Assembly: GCF_026625145.1 (NCBI RefSeq)
Contig: NZ_CP113088.1
Span: 3,513,501-3,577,500, forward strand
Length of the DNA stretch: 64,000 nucleotides
Origin: Lacinutrix neustonica
GTDB lineage: Bacteria; Bacteroidota; Bacteroidia; Flavobacteriales; Flavobacteriaceae
Direction: 5' to 3'
Shown piece by piece: positions 10,476 through 20,974 of the stretch (position 1 is the first letter of the stretch; the number at the start of each line of letters is the position of its first letter). The notes beneath the pieces are model-generated. The model saw only the letters and a list, made by a program, of their open reading frames with translations, did not search any database and was not told where the DNA came from. The position numbers and the translations under genes are program-made.

Positions 10476-11936
10476 ATGAAGTGGTTTGATAAGTTGTATG
10501 AAAAAAAAATATCTCCATCCGGATTGGCAATATTTAGGATAGCCTTTTTTTTAAATCTATTTTTTGAAGTACTTCATATATTTAAGTATAGACATTTGTA
10601 CTTCGATGAAATTCCTTTTATTGAAGTGCCAGCTTTTGATAATTCTATTTTACTTATTACTTGGCTCATAGTTTTGGTTTGTTTGGTATTTGGTTTTTTA
10701 ACACAGATTATGACCATAATAAACTATGTCTTTTGTGTATTCTTTTTGTCCTTTTTTACAGATTTTGAATACCATATGCATTACGTTTATGTAGGTATTA
10801 GTTTTTTAACCACATTTATGCCTCTATCAAATATCCTGTCTTTGGATGTAGCATATTTGAAAAAGAAAAAATCAGCGGTTTCAGTCATATATTATTATTT
10901 ACCGGTCGTGGTGGGGATTGGTTTTGTTTATTTTGATTCTATTTTTCATAAAATAACTTCCGAAATTTGGACTCATGGCTTAGGGGTCTCGGTTTCCCGC
11001 TTCTTTGCCCCAAATAACTATTTTAAATGATCAATGGTTATTAAACCAAAAGTGGTTTATGTTATTTTTAGGCTATTTCACATTTGTTTTTGAAGCATTT
11101 TTCTTATTTGTTTTTTGGATGAAAAAAATGAGATTACCTATAGTAATTATAGGTTTAGGGTTGCATTTGGGGATCTTTTTAGAATTTCCAATTCCATATT
11201 TTGCGATTGGAGTGGTTGCTATTTATTTTCTATTAGTTCCAGTAAGCATTTGGGATAGAGTAATACTGTTACTATTTAAGAAAAACTTAAATATTGATTA
11301 TCAAAACCCGTCAGCGGTAAATAACTTTCATAAAAAAGGCATACTATTAATAGCATGTGTATTACTAACGCTTCAAGTAAATGTAACAATGCAATCTCCA
11401 TTTCTAAAGCCCAGTTTAGATATATTAATAGATAGGTTGGGTATTAAAAGTATAGTAAATAAGACAGTAGATGGTTTAATGATTTTATCAACTAAAGCTT
11501 TTGGGGTTACCAAACACCCCGTTTTTATGGATAGTCATTTTGAAGATTATAATCACATAATTGCTGTCTCTTATATAAAAGAATCGGAGAAGAGGTTTTT
11601 TTACCAATTATTAATGACAAAGGAATGGTTGGAGATTATTTGCAAGGTGCGTTATGGGTGAACTGGAGTTGGCGTGTAAATAGTCCGAATGTAAATCAAG
11701 ATATATTGAAAATTGGATTACAACGCTATACAGCTTATTGGGCTTATGAGAGGGGAATAAATTTAAACCATACAGAATTTAAAATAAAGGTAAAGAAGTT
11801 AGACTTTTTAGATTGGGAATGGAAAAAGGATTATTTAAGTAATCAATTAGAAAAAAAATGGTTAGAAGCAGGAGCGCTAATTTGGATTGATGATAAGGCT
11901 GAATTGAGTCTAGTAAAACCTATTGAATCCTTTTAA
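10476..11936 (+). CDS. HTTM-domain (vitamin K-dependent gamma-carboxylase-like) membrane protein (two breaks)
   Basis: Polytopic membrane protein of about 486 residues after repair. The start ([19 protein letters not shown]) and the series of hydrophobic helices with [15 protein letters not shown] and [16 protein letters not shown] match the horizontally transferred transmembrane (HTTM) family related to gamma-glutamyl carboxylase. A soluble C-terminal part ends with the region around [15 protein letters not shown]. Breaks at 10988-10992 (CTCGG) and 11585-11587 (CGG) restore with CCGG. The biochemical activity of such proteins in bacterial polysaccharide loci is not established; a role in modifying the polymer is only suggested by the position between the exporter and an acyltransferase. 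Confidence 0.7.
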
Positions 11937-11937
11937 A

Positions 11938-13076
11938 ATGAAGCTTATAAAAGGATTTAATGAATTACGGTTTATTGCAGCATTTGGGGTAGTCGTACAT
12001 CATTTAGAGTTATATAAGAAAAGAGGGAAGATGCTATCGCTGTATGATAGTTTTTTAAAAGATTTCATTGATGGATTGGGACTAAATATGGTGTATTTGT
12101 TCTTTGTTTTAAGTGGCTTTTTAATTACATTATTACTACTTAAAGAAAAGAATAATACGAATAAAATCGATATTAAGAAGTTCTATATAAGGCGCGTTTT
12201 AAGAATTTGGCCATTGTATTATTTAATTACAATCATATCTTTTTTTTAGTCCCAATATTTATTATTGATAATCAATTTTTTATTAAGGAAGATTTTTATT
12301 ATAACCTTATACTTAACACAGATTATTCAACGGCATTGCCACTTTTTTTGTTTTTTCTATCAAATGTTGCCTTGATTTTTGGGTACAGAATAGTTGGAGC
12401 ATCACATAGCTGGAGTGTCAGTGTAGAAGAACAATTTTATGTTTTTTGGCCGTGGGTAATAAAAGTATTTTATAAAATTTTGCCTAAATTCTTAATACCT
12501 TTCATACTTATAAAAGTATTAGTACTTAATCAAGTTCCGAGAGGAGATAATTTTATAATAAACAAATTAACAGAAATCTGTAATTTTATTCCGATAGAGT
12601 ATATGGCAATTGGGGCTTTAGGAGCGTTTTATGCCTTTAAAAAAGAGAAACTCTTTTATATACTATTTAAAGATAAACGGATTGCTCTCATAGTGATACT
12701 AGTACTTCTTGTTTTATTGGCTTTTAATTTATCGGGAATTGTATTAGGTTTTGTTTTTGTCTCAATTTTAAGTATCATATTTGTTAACCAAGGAAAGTTG
12801 AAAGAAACAAGACTATCTTATTTAGGAGTGATATCGTATGGTGTCTACATGTATCATCCTTTGGTTATGTTTGTTGTGTTTGCTTGCTTAAATAACCTTA
12901 TGCAAGAAAGTGAGCATGTAATTCTTTACAATATCTTACTTTATTTTATAACCACATTTTTAACTTTGTTAGTTAGCCATTTATCTTATAAGTACTTTGA
13001 AAACTATTTTTTGAAATTTAAAGATAGTTTTGCCACAGTTAAGATTAATCCAAAATTAAATGCTAATGAAAAATAG
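11938..13076 (+). CDS. Acyltransferase family 3 (OafA/YrhL-like) membrane O-acyltransferase (one break)
   Basis: Integral-membrane O-acetyltransferase for surface sugars. [18 protein letters not shown] holds the conserved Arg and His near the N-terminus, [10 protein letters not shown] and [11 protein letters not shown] are family motifs, and [18 protein letters not shown] is the conserved SxSxExxFY segment. About ten hydrophobic helices follow, ending in [14 protein letters not shown]. The frame breaks in a run of T at 12241-12249, a homopolymer change unrelated to CCGG; one more T restores 379 residues. The ATG at 11938 overlaps the end of the previous gene region by one base spacing, and the stop overlaps the next gene. 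Confidence 0.85.
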
Positions 13077-13758
13077 TATATTAATATTACAATCGAACTA
13101 TATACCTTGGAAGGGGTATTTTGATGCTATTAACAGAGCCGATGTTTTCGTTTTGTATGATGAAATGCAGTATACTAAAAACGATTGGAGAAACAGAAAC
13201 TTAATAAAAACTAAGCAAGGTTTGCAGTGGTTAACAATACCTGTAAAGCTAAATTTTGGGCAAAAAATAAATGAGGCAAAAATAAGTCAACAACTTTGGT
13301 ATAAAAAACATTGGAAAACGTTAGTGCAAAATTATAATAAAGCGTCACATTTTAAAGAAATAGAGCAATTGTTGTTGCCGTTATATAATGAGCCAATTTC
13401 AAATAATTTGACTGATATTAATCTGACTTTCATAAAAACAATAAATCAATACTTAGGCATTACCACGAAAATAGTTAGAAGTAAAGACCTTATTTTTTCA
13501 GGAGATAAAAATGAAAAGCTTATTCAAATTTGTAAACAATTAAATTGTAATCATTATATTTCAGGACCAGCTGCAAAAGCTTATATGGACCTAAGTTTAT
13601 TTGAAAAGAATAATATCTCTGTTGAGTTTATGGATTATTCAGGTTACCCGGAGTATAAACAATTAAACGAACCCTTTGAACATGGAGTGAGTATTTTAGA
13701 TTTACTTTTTAATCAAGGTTCTGATAGTTTCAATTATTTAAAAAAAAATAATAATTAA
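13060..13758 (+). CDS. WbqC family protein
   Basis: About 232 residues matching the WbqC-like family, found in O-antigen loci that contain amino-deoxy sugars. The N-terminal [17 protein letters not shown] and YDEMQYTKNDWRNRN are the most recognisable parts, and the middle segment has CNHYISGPAAKAYMD. The reaction of the family is unproven; its presence next to an aminotransferase and an acyltransferase fits a role in making or acylating a dTDP-amino-dideoxysugar. It overlaps the acyltransferase by 17 bases if the ATG at 13060 is used, or 11 if the ATG at 13066 is used. The frame is intact. Confidence 0.8.
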   Translation: MLMKNSILILQSNYIPWKGYFDAINRADVFVLYDEMQYTKNDWRNRNLIKTKQGLQWLTIPVKLNFGQKINEAKISQQLWYKKHWKTLVQNYNKASHFKEIEQLLLPLYNEPISNNLTDINLTFIKTINQYLGITTKIVRSKDLIFSGDKNEKLIQICKQLNCNHYISGPAAKAYMDLSLFEKNNISVEFMDYSGYPEYKQLNEPFEHGVSILDLLFNQGSDSFNYLKKNNN

Positions 13759-13761
13759 TTA

Positions 13762-14394
13762 ATGAAAATTTTAGGAATTATTGGTTGTGGTGATCTAGGC
13801 AAGCAAATTGCAAATTATGCCATAAATGATAATCATTATAATGATGTTGTTTTTTTTGATGACTACTCAAAAGAAACTTCAGTGAATGGTTTTTTGATTA
13901 GAGGAACAATTGAATCTATAGACAATTCATTTGCTAATAAAGAATTTGACGAATTAATTATTGCAATAGGTTATAAACATTTAAAAACCAAGAAAGTTTT
14001 ATATGAAAAATTTGTAAACAGAATTCCATTTGGTAAGATAATTCATTCCACGTGTTATTTAGATCCTACTGCTAAGATAGGGCATGGATGTGTAATTTAT
14101 CCTAAATCTGTTTTAGATGCCAACGTAATTATAAAAGAAAACACACTAATAAATATCAGTTGTATAATCGCTCATGACACTCAAGTTGGAGCACATTGTT
14201 TTTTATCTCCTTGTATTGCTATGGCTGGTTTTGTAACTATAAAAGAACAATGTGTAATAGGAATAAACGCCACTATTATCGATAACATAACCATAGGGAA
14301 AGAAATCCAGATCGGTGGAGGTGCGGTTGTTATAAATACTATTTCAAAAAAGGGAGTGTATGTTGGTAATCCTGCTAAATTTATACGTGAATGA
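13762..14394 (+). CDS. Hexapeptide-repeat sugar N-acetyltransferase, PglD/NeuD type
   Basis: About 210 residues: an N-terminal nucleotide-sugar-binding Rossmann-like part (LGIIGCGDLGKQIANYA) and a C-terminal left-handed beta helix with hexapeptide repeats (from about residue 100, ISCIIAHDTQVGAHC, INATIIDNITIGKE). The catalytic His of the family is probably the one in IIAHDTQ. The enzyme would acetylate the amino group introduced by the aminotransferase whose gene overlaps its stop codon (ATGA at 14391). Together they would give an acetamido-dideoxyhexose, most simply dTDP-Fuc4NAc. An O-acetyl role cannot be excluded. Confidence 0.82.
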   Translation: MKILGIIGCGDLGKQIANYAINDNHYNDVVFFDDYSKETSVNGFLIRGTIESIDNSFANKEFDELIIAIGYKHLKTKKVLYEKFVNRIPFGKIIHSTCYLDPTAKIGHGCVIYPKSVLDANVIIKENTLINISCIIAHDTQVGAHCFLSPCIAMAGFVTIKEQCVIGINATIIDNITIGKEIQIGGGAVVINTISKKGVYVGNPAKFIRE

Positions 14395-15514
14395 TACCAT
14401 TTAATAAGCCCTATTTAACTGGGAAAGAAACTTTGTATATTGAACAGGCGGTAGCTTCGGTAAGATATCAGGGAATGGTGATTTCACAAAAAAGTGTCAA
14501 ACATTTTTTGAGACTAATTTTGATATTAAAAAAGCACTGCTCACCACTAGTTGTACAGATGCTTTAGAGATGGCGGCTATTTTATTAGATATTAAAGAAG
14601 GAGATGAAATTATAATGCCTTCTTTCACTTTTGTGTCAACAGCCAATGCATTTGTGCTGCGCGGTGGTAAAATTATATTTGCAGATTCTCAACCCGAGCA
14701 TCCAAATATTGATGAAACTAAGCTTGAAGCCCTAATAACACCAAAAACCAAAGCTTTAGTTGTAGTACATTATGCAGGTATGGCATGCCATATGGATACT
14801 ATTATGAAAATAGCAAATGCTCACAATTTGTTTGTTGTTGAAGATGCTGCACAGGCTATAGATAGTTATTATAAAAATAGACCTTTGGGTAGTATTGGTC
14901 ATTTGGCTGCATTTTCTTTTCATGAAACTAAGAATATTATTTACGGGGAAGGTGGCTTATTGGCTATTAATGATGACCGATTTAGCGAAAGAGCAGAAAT
15001 TATTTGGGAGAAAGGCACAAACCGATCCGCTTTTTTTAGAGGCGAAGTCGATAAATACGGTTGGGTAGATATCGGCTCTTCTTTTTTGCCTTCAGAAATA
15101 ACAGCAGCTTTTCTATGGGCGCAACTGGAAACACTAAGTGCTATACAAAAGCAAAGAAAATCCATTTGGAATTGGTATTATGATGGATTAAAACCCTTAG
15201 AAGAAAAAGGGTTGATTAAATTACCAACAATCCCCGAAAACGCAACTAATAATGCTCATATGTTTTATTTAGTGTTTAATACAAATGAAGACAGAACGGC
15301 CTGTTTGAACTATTTAAAAGAAAAAGAGATTAACGCGGTTTTCCATTATTTAAGTTTGCATAACAGTAGTTTTTACCAAGACAAACACGATGGACGCGAC
15401 TTGCCTTTTTCAGACAAGTATTCGGAAACCTTGTTAAGGTTGCCGTTTTATTTTGAATTATCTCTAAAGCAAGTGGATTATGTTATCGAGGCAATAAAAA
15501 AAGCAGTAGGATGA
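14391..15514 (+). CDS. DegT/DnrJ/EryC1 sugar aminotransferase, RffA/WecE-like (one break)
   Basis: PLP-dependent transamination of a dTDP-4-keto-6-deoxyhexose, most likely to dTDP-4-amino-4,6-dideoxygalactose. The opening MIPFNKPYLTGKE is characteristic of RffA/WecE. TTSCTDALEMAAILL binds the cofactor phosphate, VEDAAQAID holds the Asp that pairs with the pyridine nitrogen, and the Schiff-base lysine is in FHETKNI near residue 180. The frame breaks at 14458-14460 (CGG for CCGG); the segment upstream of 14570 is clear family sequence, so the true start is the ATG at 14391. Restored length is 374 residues. It overlaps the WecF-like gene by 4 bases. Confidence 0.88.
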
Positions 15515-16680
15515 ATTACCATATAATGGCACAAGATAAATTTATAGATTCCTATATAGAAGACATCTATTCTGTAGAGGAAAATGATAATAATGTTTTT
15601 TTAATTAGAGGGGAGCCAAATGAAACCAACTATATTAATACAAATAAAGAGGTGGTGTACCTTGGTTATGATCATAGAAAAATTACTCATGAGTTAAATA
15701 AAATAAATCAAAACGATACTATAATTGTGCATTGGTACGATTATAAGATAGCTGAAATTCTAGCCCATTATACTAATACGTTAATCGTATATTTACGGGG
15801 TGGCGAATTTTATGAATATCCTTTTTGGGAGCATGCCAAACGAAATTATGATAAGAAGACCTATGCTAGAGTAAAGAAAGAATTATACCCAAAAATTAAT
15901 TTTGACAATGGCTTAAAAAAGTTTATCAAGACATTAAAAAAAAGAGTAAGACAAAAGAATCACACTAAGAAAGAGTATCAAAGGCGTTTAATTCAAATGG
16001 GTAGAATAGACTATATCATTTGTGGTGAATTAAATGTGGTAGAAATTAGTTTACTTAGAAGATTGTACCCCAGTTTAAAAGCTAAGCATATTGCTGGGTT
16101 TTACAATCTTAATTTCAATTTAACCTCAACTCTAACAAAAAAAAAGACTGATAACGATAGATTTAAAATTTTAATAGGTAATTCGGCTACACCCTCAAAC
16201 AATCATTTAGAAGCTTTTGAAAAGGTAAAGCACATCAAAAATGTTAACGTATATTGTTTTTTAAGTTATGGTCAAGAATGGTATAAAAAAGAAATTATTA
16301 AAAGCGGGTTGAAATTATTTGGTGAAAATTTTATTCCTATCACTGAATATATGGATCGTGCTCGTTTTGTGGAATTTATAGCAAATATGGATGTTGTGTA
16401 TATGTATCATAATCGTTCGCAAGCATGGGGCAATATAGCAACAGCATTAGCCCTGGGTAAACCTGTGTTTTTAAAAAGAAATAATCCTATAAAAGAGTAT
16501 ATTAATGCTATTGGCATTGCAACATACAATGCCAATGATATATTAGCATTTAATTTAAATACATTAATTAATGAGGAGCAGTTAAAGATGTATAACAATA
16601 GAGATAAGTTAGAGCATGTTATATCAGATGAGTTGCGTTTAAATCATTTAAAGAAGTTATTGTCTACCTATGCAAGCTAG
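15511..16680 (+). CDS. WecF-like Fuc4NAc transferase (GT56 family)
   Basis: Predicted cytoplasmic, membrane-associated glycosyltransferase of 389 residues. The segment ILIGNSATPSNNHLEAF and the later YMYHNRSQAWGNIATALAL followed by GKPVFLKR resemble the donor-binding motifs of WecF, the enzyme that adds 4-acetamido-4,6-dideoxygalactose in enterobacterial common antigen. YLRGGEFYEYPFW is an additional conserved-looking block. Coupling to the RffA-like gene by a 4-base overlap strongly supports Fuc4NAc as donor. It is intact. Acceptor and linkage are unknown. Confidence 0.78.
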   Translation: MNYHIMAQDKFIDSYIEDIYSVEENDNNVFLIRGEPNETNYINTNKEVVYLGYDHRKITHELNKINQNDTIIVHWYDYKIAEILAHYTNTLIVYLRGGEFYEYPFWEHAKRNYDKKTYARVKKELYPKINFDNGLKKFIKTLKKRVRQKNHTKKEYQRRLIQMGRIDYIICGELNVVEISLLRRLYPSLKAKHIAGFYNLNFNLTSTLTKKKTDNDRFKILIGNSATPSNNHLEAFEKVKHIKNVNVYCFLSYGQEWYKKEIIKSGLKLFGENFIPITEYMDRARFVEFIANMDVVYMYHNRSQAWGNIATALALGKPVFLKRNNPIKEYINAIGIATYNANDILAFNLNTLINEEQLKMYNNRDKLEHVISDELRLNHLKKLLSTYAS

Positions 16681-16739
16681 AACTTTAGTATCCATAATTA
16701 TAAGATGTATTTAAAAATAGTAATACTTTAAATTATTAA

Positions 16740-17666
16740 ATGAATTTAGCACCCATCGTTCTATTTGTATACAATCGGCCGTGGCACACGTTGCAAACGC
16801 TCGAAGCGTTAAAAGCGAATGCATACGCTTCTAAATCTGTACTGTATATTCATGCCGATGGTCCTAAAGCCAATGCGTCGGCTACCGATAAGACTAATAT
16901 TGAAGAAACCGAGACGTGTTTTAAAAAAACAACAGTGGTGCCAAGACGTGCATATCATTACGCATGACACTAATAAAGGTCTCGGCCTTAAATATTGTTG
17001 AGGGTGTCACTCAAATTATAGAAAAACACGGTAAAATTATTGTCTTAGAAGATGATATCATAACCTCGCCTCAGTTTTTAACCTATATGAATGCCGCCCT
17101 TAATTATTATGAAAAGGAAGAAAAAGTCATGCACATTTCTCGGATATATGCAACCCATAGATGGCATTACACCACCATTTTTCTTTTATAATCAAACCTC
17201 GTGCTGGGGTTGGGCCACTTGGAAACGCGCTTGGCGTTTTTACCAGCCGGAGGCAGCTATTTTATATCATAACATTTTAAAGACTAAAAGAGACCGTGAG
17301 TTTAATTTAGAAAACAGTTATCCGTTTTTGCAGCATTTAAAAAATAATATCGATGGTACCTGGAATACTTGGGCCATCAAGTGGCATGCGTCTGTGTTTT
17401 TATTAAAAGGATTGTGTCTGCATCCAAATATTTCATATACACAAAACATTGGGATGGATGGTTCCGGAACCCATTGCAGTGTTGATGATACCTATACAGT
17501 GACGCAACTAAATACTAACAAATTTAGTGCTGTTACTACATTGAAAGAGAATAAAAGAATCTTGAGAAAGGTGATTAAATTTAATAAAAGTACAAGCGCT
17601 AAAGAAGATAAAGGGTTGGTTTATAGGTTGTATCGCAAAATAAAAAATAAATTAAAATGGAGTTAA
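16740..17666 (+). CDS. Glycosyltransferase with GNT-I/GT2-like fold (three breaks)
   Basis: Starts LAPIVLFVYNRPWHTLQTL, has IIVLEDDIITSPQFLTYM with the metal-binding acidic triad (EDD near residue 103) and SCWGWATWKRAW, a pattern of sugar transferases in capsule loci resembling the N-acetylglucosaminyltransferase I fold. Three breaks, at 16909-16913 (CCGAG), 16981-16985 (CTCGG) and 17139-17143 (CTCGG), restore to CCGG and give 307 residues. The stop overlaps the next gene (TGGAGTTAA contains the ATG at 17657). Donor and acceptor cannot be told. Confidence 0.72.
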
Positions 17667-18564
17667 CGTCAACACATACCCATGATAAATCAAAAGCCGT
17701 ACTTATAAAATCGTATCCGGTAGCAGATATTATTAGTAGATACAAGCGGGAATTAAATATGGATGTTGCCTCTTTTTTTAAGGGCATTGAGAACATCCAA
17801 TTGTTTGAGTGTAAGTTTACGGGATATCAATACTACAGGCCTCATGGGCTTTACGGGGATGGTCCCTTTTACGAGGCTCGGAGCATTTTGATTGGTATTA
17901 TATGCCATGGAAATGGGAACATGAGCAGACTAAAAAAATGTTTAAAAAAGAGGACAACATTTTAGAAGTAGGCAGTGGCGGCTTGGGCTTTGTGCAAAAA
18001 TTAAGTCGTGAAGGTTATAACATTACCGGACTGGAGCTTAATGAACACAGTATTGTAAAAGCTAAAAAACAGAAGCTAAAGGTTTATGCAGAACCCATAC
18101 AAGCGTTTGCCAAGACGCATGAGCAAGCTTTTGATGTGGTTTGTTCCTTTCAAGTGTTAGAGCATATCTCTGATGTGCAGTCCTTTGTAAAAGCACAAAT
18201 TGAGTGTTTAAAACCAGGAGGTAAACTCGTTATTTGCGTTCCAAATAACGATGCGTTTATTAAACATTCAGAAGGAGGCGTTTTAAATTTCCCGCCGCAT
18301 CATATGGGGAGATGGCGCCCGAGTTCATTGAAGGCATTAGAAAAAGTATTTGATTTAAAATTAGTGACCTTTGCCTATGAGCCTTTGCAGAGTTACCATA
18401 AAGAATGGTATATAAAATCAATGACAACGTATTTACAAAAGTATAAATTTATGAGAGGAGTTGCTAAAGTTTTGTCACTGTCTAATCTTATACGATATTA
18501 CACCAAGGTTAATAGTGCAAATATTAAGGGACATTCCATTTTGGCAGTTTACGAAAAAATATAA
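17657..18564 (+). CDS. Class I SAM-dependent methyltransferase (one break)
   Basis: Methyltransferase of about 302 residues with motif I ILEVGSGGLGFVQKLS, the acidic loop ITGLELNEHS and post-motif FQVLEHISDVQSFV, typical of the Methyltransf_11/23 group. The N-terminal 75 residues (FECKFTGYQYYRPHGLYG) recall the methyltransferases encoded in polysaccharide loci that act on a sugar or a chain end. The frame breaks at 17879-17881 (CGG for CCGG), where restoration gives APEHFDWYYMPWKWEHEQ. It overlaps both neighbours, the downstream one by one base. Confidence 0.8.
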
Positions 18565-19838
18565 TGAAGGTTTTAATAGTAAATACTTATGATACGGGAG
18601 GCGCAGGTAAAGCATCTGCAAGATTACATATGGGTTTATTAGACGCTAATATAGATTCAAAACTACTATTGGCCGTTAAAAATAATGATTTTCCGGAGTC
18701 CTTTCTTTTAAGGCCCAAAGGCCGGAAGACCTTCATTCAAAAAATCGAAAATAAACTGTTTAAAATTCTCAAAGAATTTAAAATTGTAAAGACAAGAAGA
18801 AAGAATAAAAAAGAGCGTTTTGTTGCTAAACGAAGTACTGGTTTAGAGTTATATACGTATCCAGATTCTAATTTTGATATCACAGCATCAGATCTGTACA
18901 AGGAAGCCGACCTCATTAATTTACACTGGGTCTCCAATTTCTTAGATTACAAACAGTTTTTTACAAAAAACACAAAACCTGTCGTTTGGACCTTGCATGA
19001 TATGAATCCATTCTCGGGTGGCGAACATTATAAAGAAACGTTTTTAGGTATTAATGATCAAGGAAAACCAATAAATAGGCAACTTAGTACACTAGAGAAA
19101 GAACAATTTAAAAGCATTTTAAAAATAAAAACAGAGGCTTTAGAGCCAGTAGAAAATCTTCATTTTGTAACTTTATGTCATTGGATGACCAACGAAATAA
19201 AACAGAGTGGCTTTTTTAGTAAGTTTCCGGTGACTTGTATTCCAAATGGAATCAACACGACTATTTTTAAACCAAGACATAAAGAATACTCTAGAGACTT
19301 GTTGCAGTTGTCATGTTCTAAGAAAGTGGTATTATTTGTTGCCGATTCCATTTCAAATCATAGAAAGGGATACGCTTTTTTAAAAAGAGCGTTTAACCTT
19401 ATAGAAGATGAAAATATTATTTTACTAGCTATTGGAGCAAAAACGAATCTGCTAATGAACAACAATAAGGTGGTTGAATTAGGGCATATTAAGAATGAGC
19501 AGCTATTAAGTGTCGCGTATTCGGCTGCCGATGTTTTTGTCATTCCTTCATTAATGGATAACTTACCAAATACGGTTTTAGAAGCACTTTTGTGTGGTAC
19601 CCCAGTGATAGGGTTTCCTGTAGGAGGCATTCGAGATATGATTCAAAACGGTAAAAATGGTTTGATAACCAATACGATTAGTGTAGCCGCTTTGTCTCAA
19701 GCCATTAATGCTTTTTTTAAAACAGGTGTTCAATTAACCTCTGAAGAAATACGACAGGATGCGCTTACTAAATATGATCAAAAAATTCAAGCGAACAACT
19801 ATATCGAATTGTTTAAAAAGATTTTAAAAAAACCTTAA
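18564..19838 (+). CDS. Glycosyltransferase family 4
   Basis: Intact 424-residue GT-B enzyme. The N-terminal domain begins MKVLIVNTYDTGGAGKA with a glycine-rich acceptor loop, and the C-terminal domain has IPSLMDNLPNTVLEALLC followed by GTPVIGFPVGG, the E-x7-E nucleotide-sugar site. TLHDMNPFSGGEHY is a pattern common in the WcaC-like subset of colanic-acid-type transferases. Start ATG overlaps the preceding stop. Donor sugar is unknown. Confidence 0.85.
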   Translation: MKVLIVNTYDTGGAGKASARLHMGLLDANIDSKLLLAVKNNDFPESFLLRPKGRKTFIQKIENKLFKILKEFKIVKTRRKNKKERFVAKRSTGLELYTYPDSNFDITASDLYKEADLINLHWVSNFLDYKQFFTKNTKPVVWTLHDMNPFSGGEHYKETFLGINDQGKPINRQLSTLEKEQFKSILKIKTEALEPVENLHFVTLCHWMTNEIKQSGFFSKFPVTCIPNGINTTIFKPRHKEYSRDLLQLSCSKKVVLFVADSISNHRKGYAFLKRAFNLIEDENIILLAIGAKTNLLMNNNKVVELGHIKNEQLLSVAYSAADVFVIPSLMDNLPNTVLEALLCGTPVIGFPVGGIRDMIQNGKNGLITNTISVAALSQAINAFFKTGVQLTSEEIRQDALTKYDQKIQANNYIELFKKILKKP

Positions 19839-19862
19839 TTTTAGATTTATAAGATTTTAAAG

Positions 19863-20974
19863 ATGAAAATAGCATTAATCACTGGAATTACAGGACAAGA
19901 TGGCGCCTATTTAGCCGAATTGTTATTGTCTAAAAATTATATAGTACATGGTATCAAGCGGAGGGCCTCTTCGTTTAATACCGAACGCATCGATCACCTC
20001 TATCAAGACAAACATGAAGCAGATGTGCGTTTTAAATTACACTATGGGGATTTAAGTGATGCCATGAATTTAACACGCATCATAAAAGAAGTGCAACCCG
20101 ACGAAATTTATAACCTGGGGGCCATGTCTCATGTAAAAGTGAGTTTCGATACACCAGAATATACTGCCAATATCGATGGCTTAGGGACGCTTCGTATTTT
20201 AGAAGCTGTGCGACTATTAGGTTTAACCCAAAAAACGAGAATTTATCAAGCCTCAACCTCAGAGTTATACGGCTTGGTGCAAGAAGTACCACAAAAAGAA
20301 ACCACACCATTTTATCCAAGAAGCCCCTATGGCGTAGCCAAATTGTATGCCTATTGGATTACGGTCAATTACCGAGAGGCCTATAATATGTATGCCTGTA
20401 ATGGTATTTTATTTAATCACGAATCGCCATTACGAGGCGAGACCTTTGTGACGCGAAAGATTACGCGTGCCACTTCAAAAATTGCCCTTAAACTTCAAGA
20501 CACCTTGTATTTAGGAAATCTAGACGCGAAACGCGATTGGGGGCATGCTAAAGATTATGTAGAAGCCATGTGGTTAATCTTGCAACAAGACGAGGCAGAA
20601 GATTTTGTAATCGCCACAGGTGTCACCACCACCGTTAGAGATTTTGTTATTATGGCGTTTAATCATGTTGGTATTACGCTAGAGTTTACTGGTAAAGGGG
20701 AACAGGAAGTGGGTAAAATAAAAACCTGTGCGCATCCGAATACCAACTGCCTATAGGCAAAACGGTGGTTAAAATTGATCCCACCTATTACCGACCAACA
20801 GAAGTCGACTTGTTGATTGGGGATGCTACTAAATGTAAAGAAAAATTAAAATGGAAACCCAAGTATGCCTTGGCAGACTTGGTAGACGATATGATGACTG
20901 CCGATGTGAAATTGTTTAAAAAAGAAAAATATTTAAAAGAAGGTGGTCATGAAACCCTTAACTATCACGAATAA
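19863..20974 (+). CDS. gmd: GDP-mannose 4,6-dehydratase (one break)
   Basis: First step of GDP-L-fucose synthesis: GDP-mannose to GDP-4-keto-6-deoxymannose. The NADP motif [16 protein letters not shown] is at the N-terminus, [18 protein letters not shown] and [17 protein letters not shown] are signatures, and the catalytic Tyr-x3-Lys is [12 protein letters not shown] near residue 155. The frame breaks at 20736-20738 (CCG for CCGG); restored [11 protein letters not shown] leads into [14 protein letters not shown] and a 370-residue protein, the usual Gmd length. fcl starts on the last base of the stop codon. Confidence 0.93.

Noticed and set aside
12241..12249. Phase-variable poly-T tract controlling the OafA-like acyltransferase
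   Set aside because: An eight-base T run inside a coding region could slip, but other homopolymer breaks in this sequence point to sequencing error; no independent evidence of variation.
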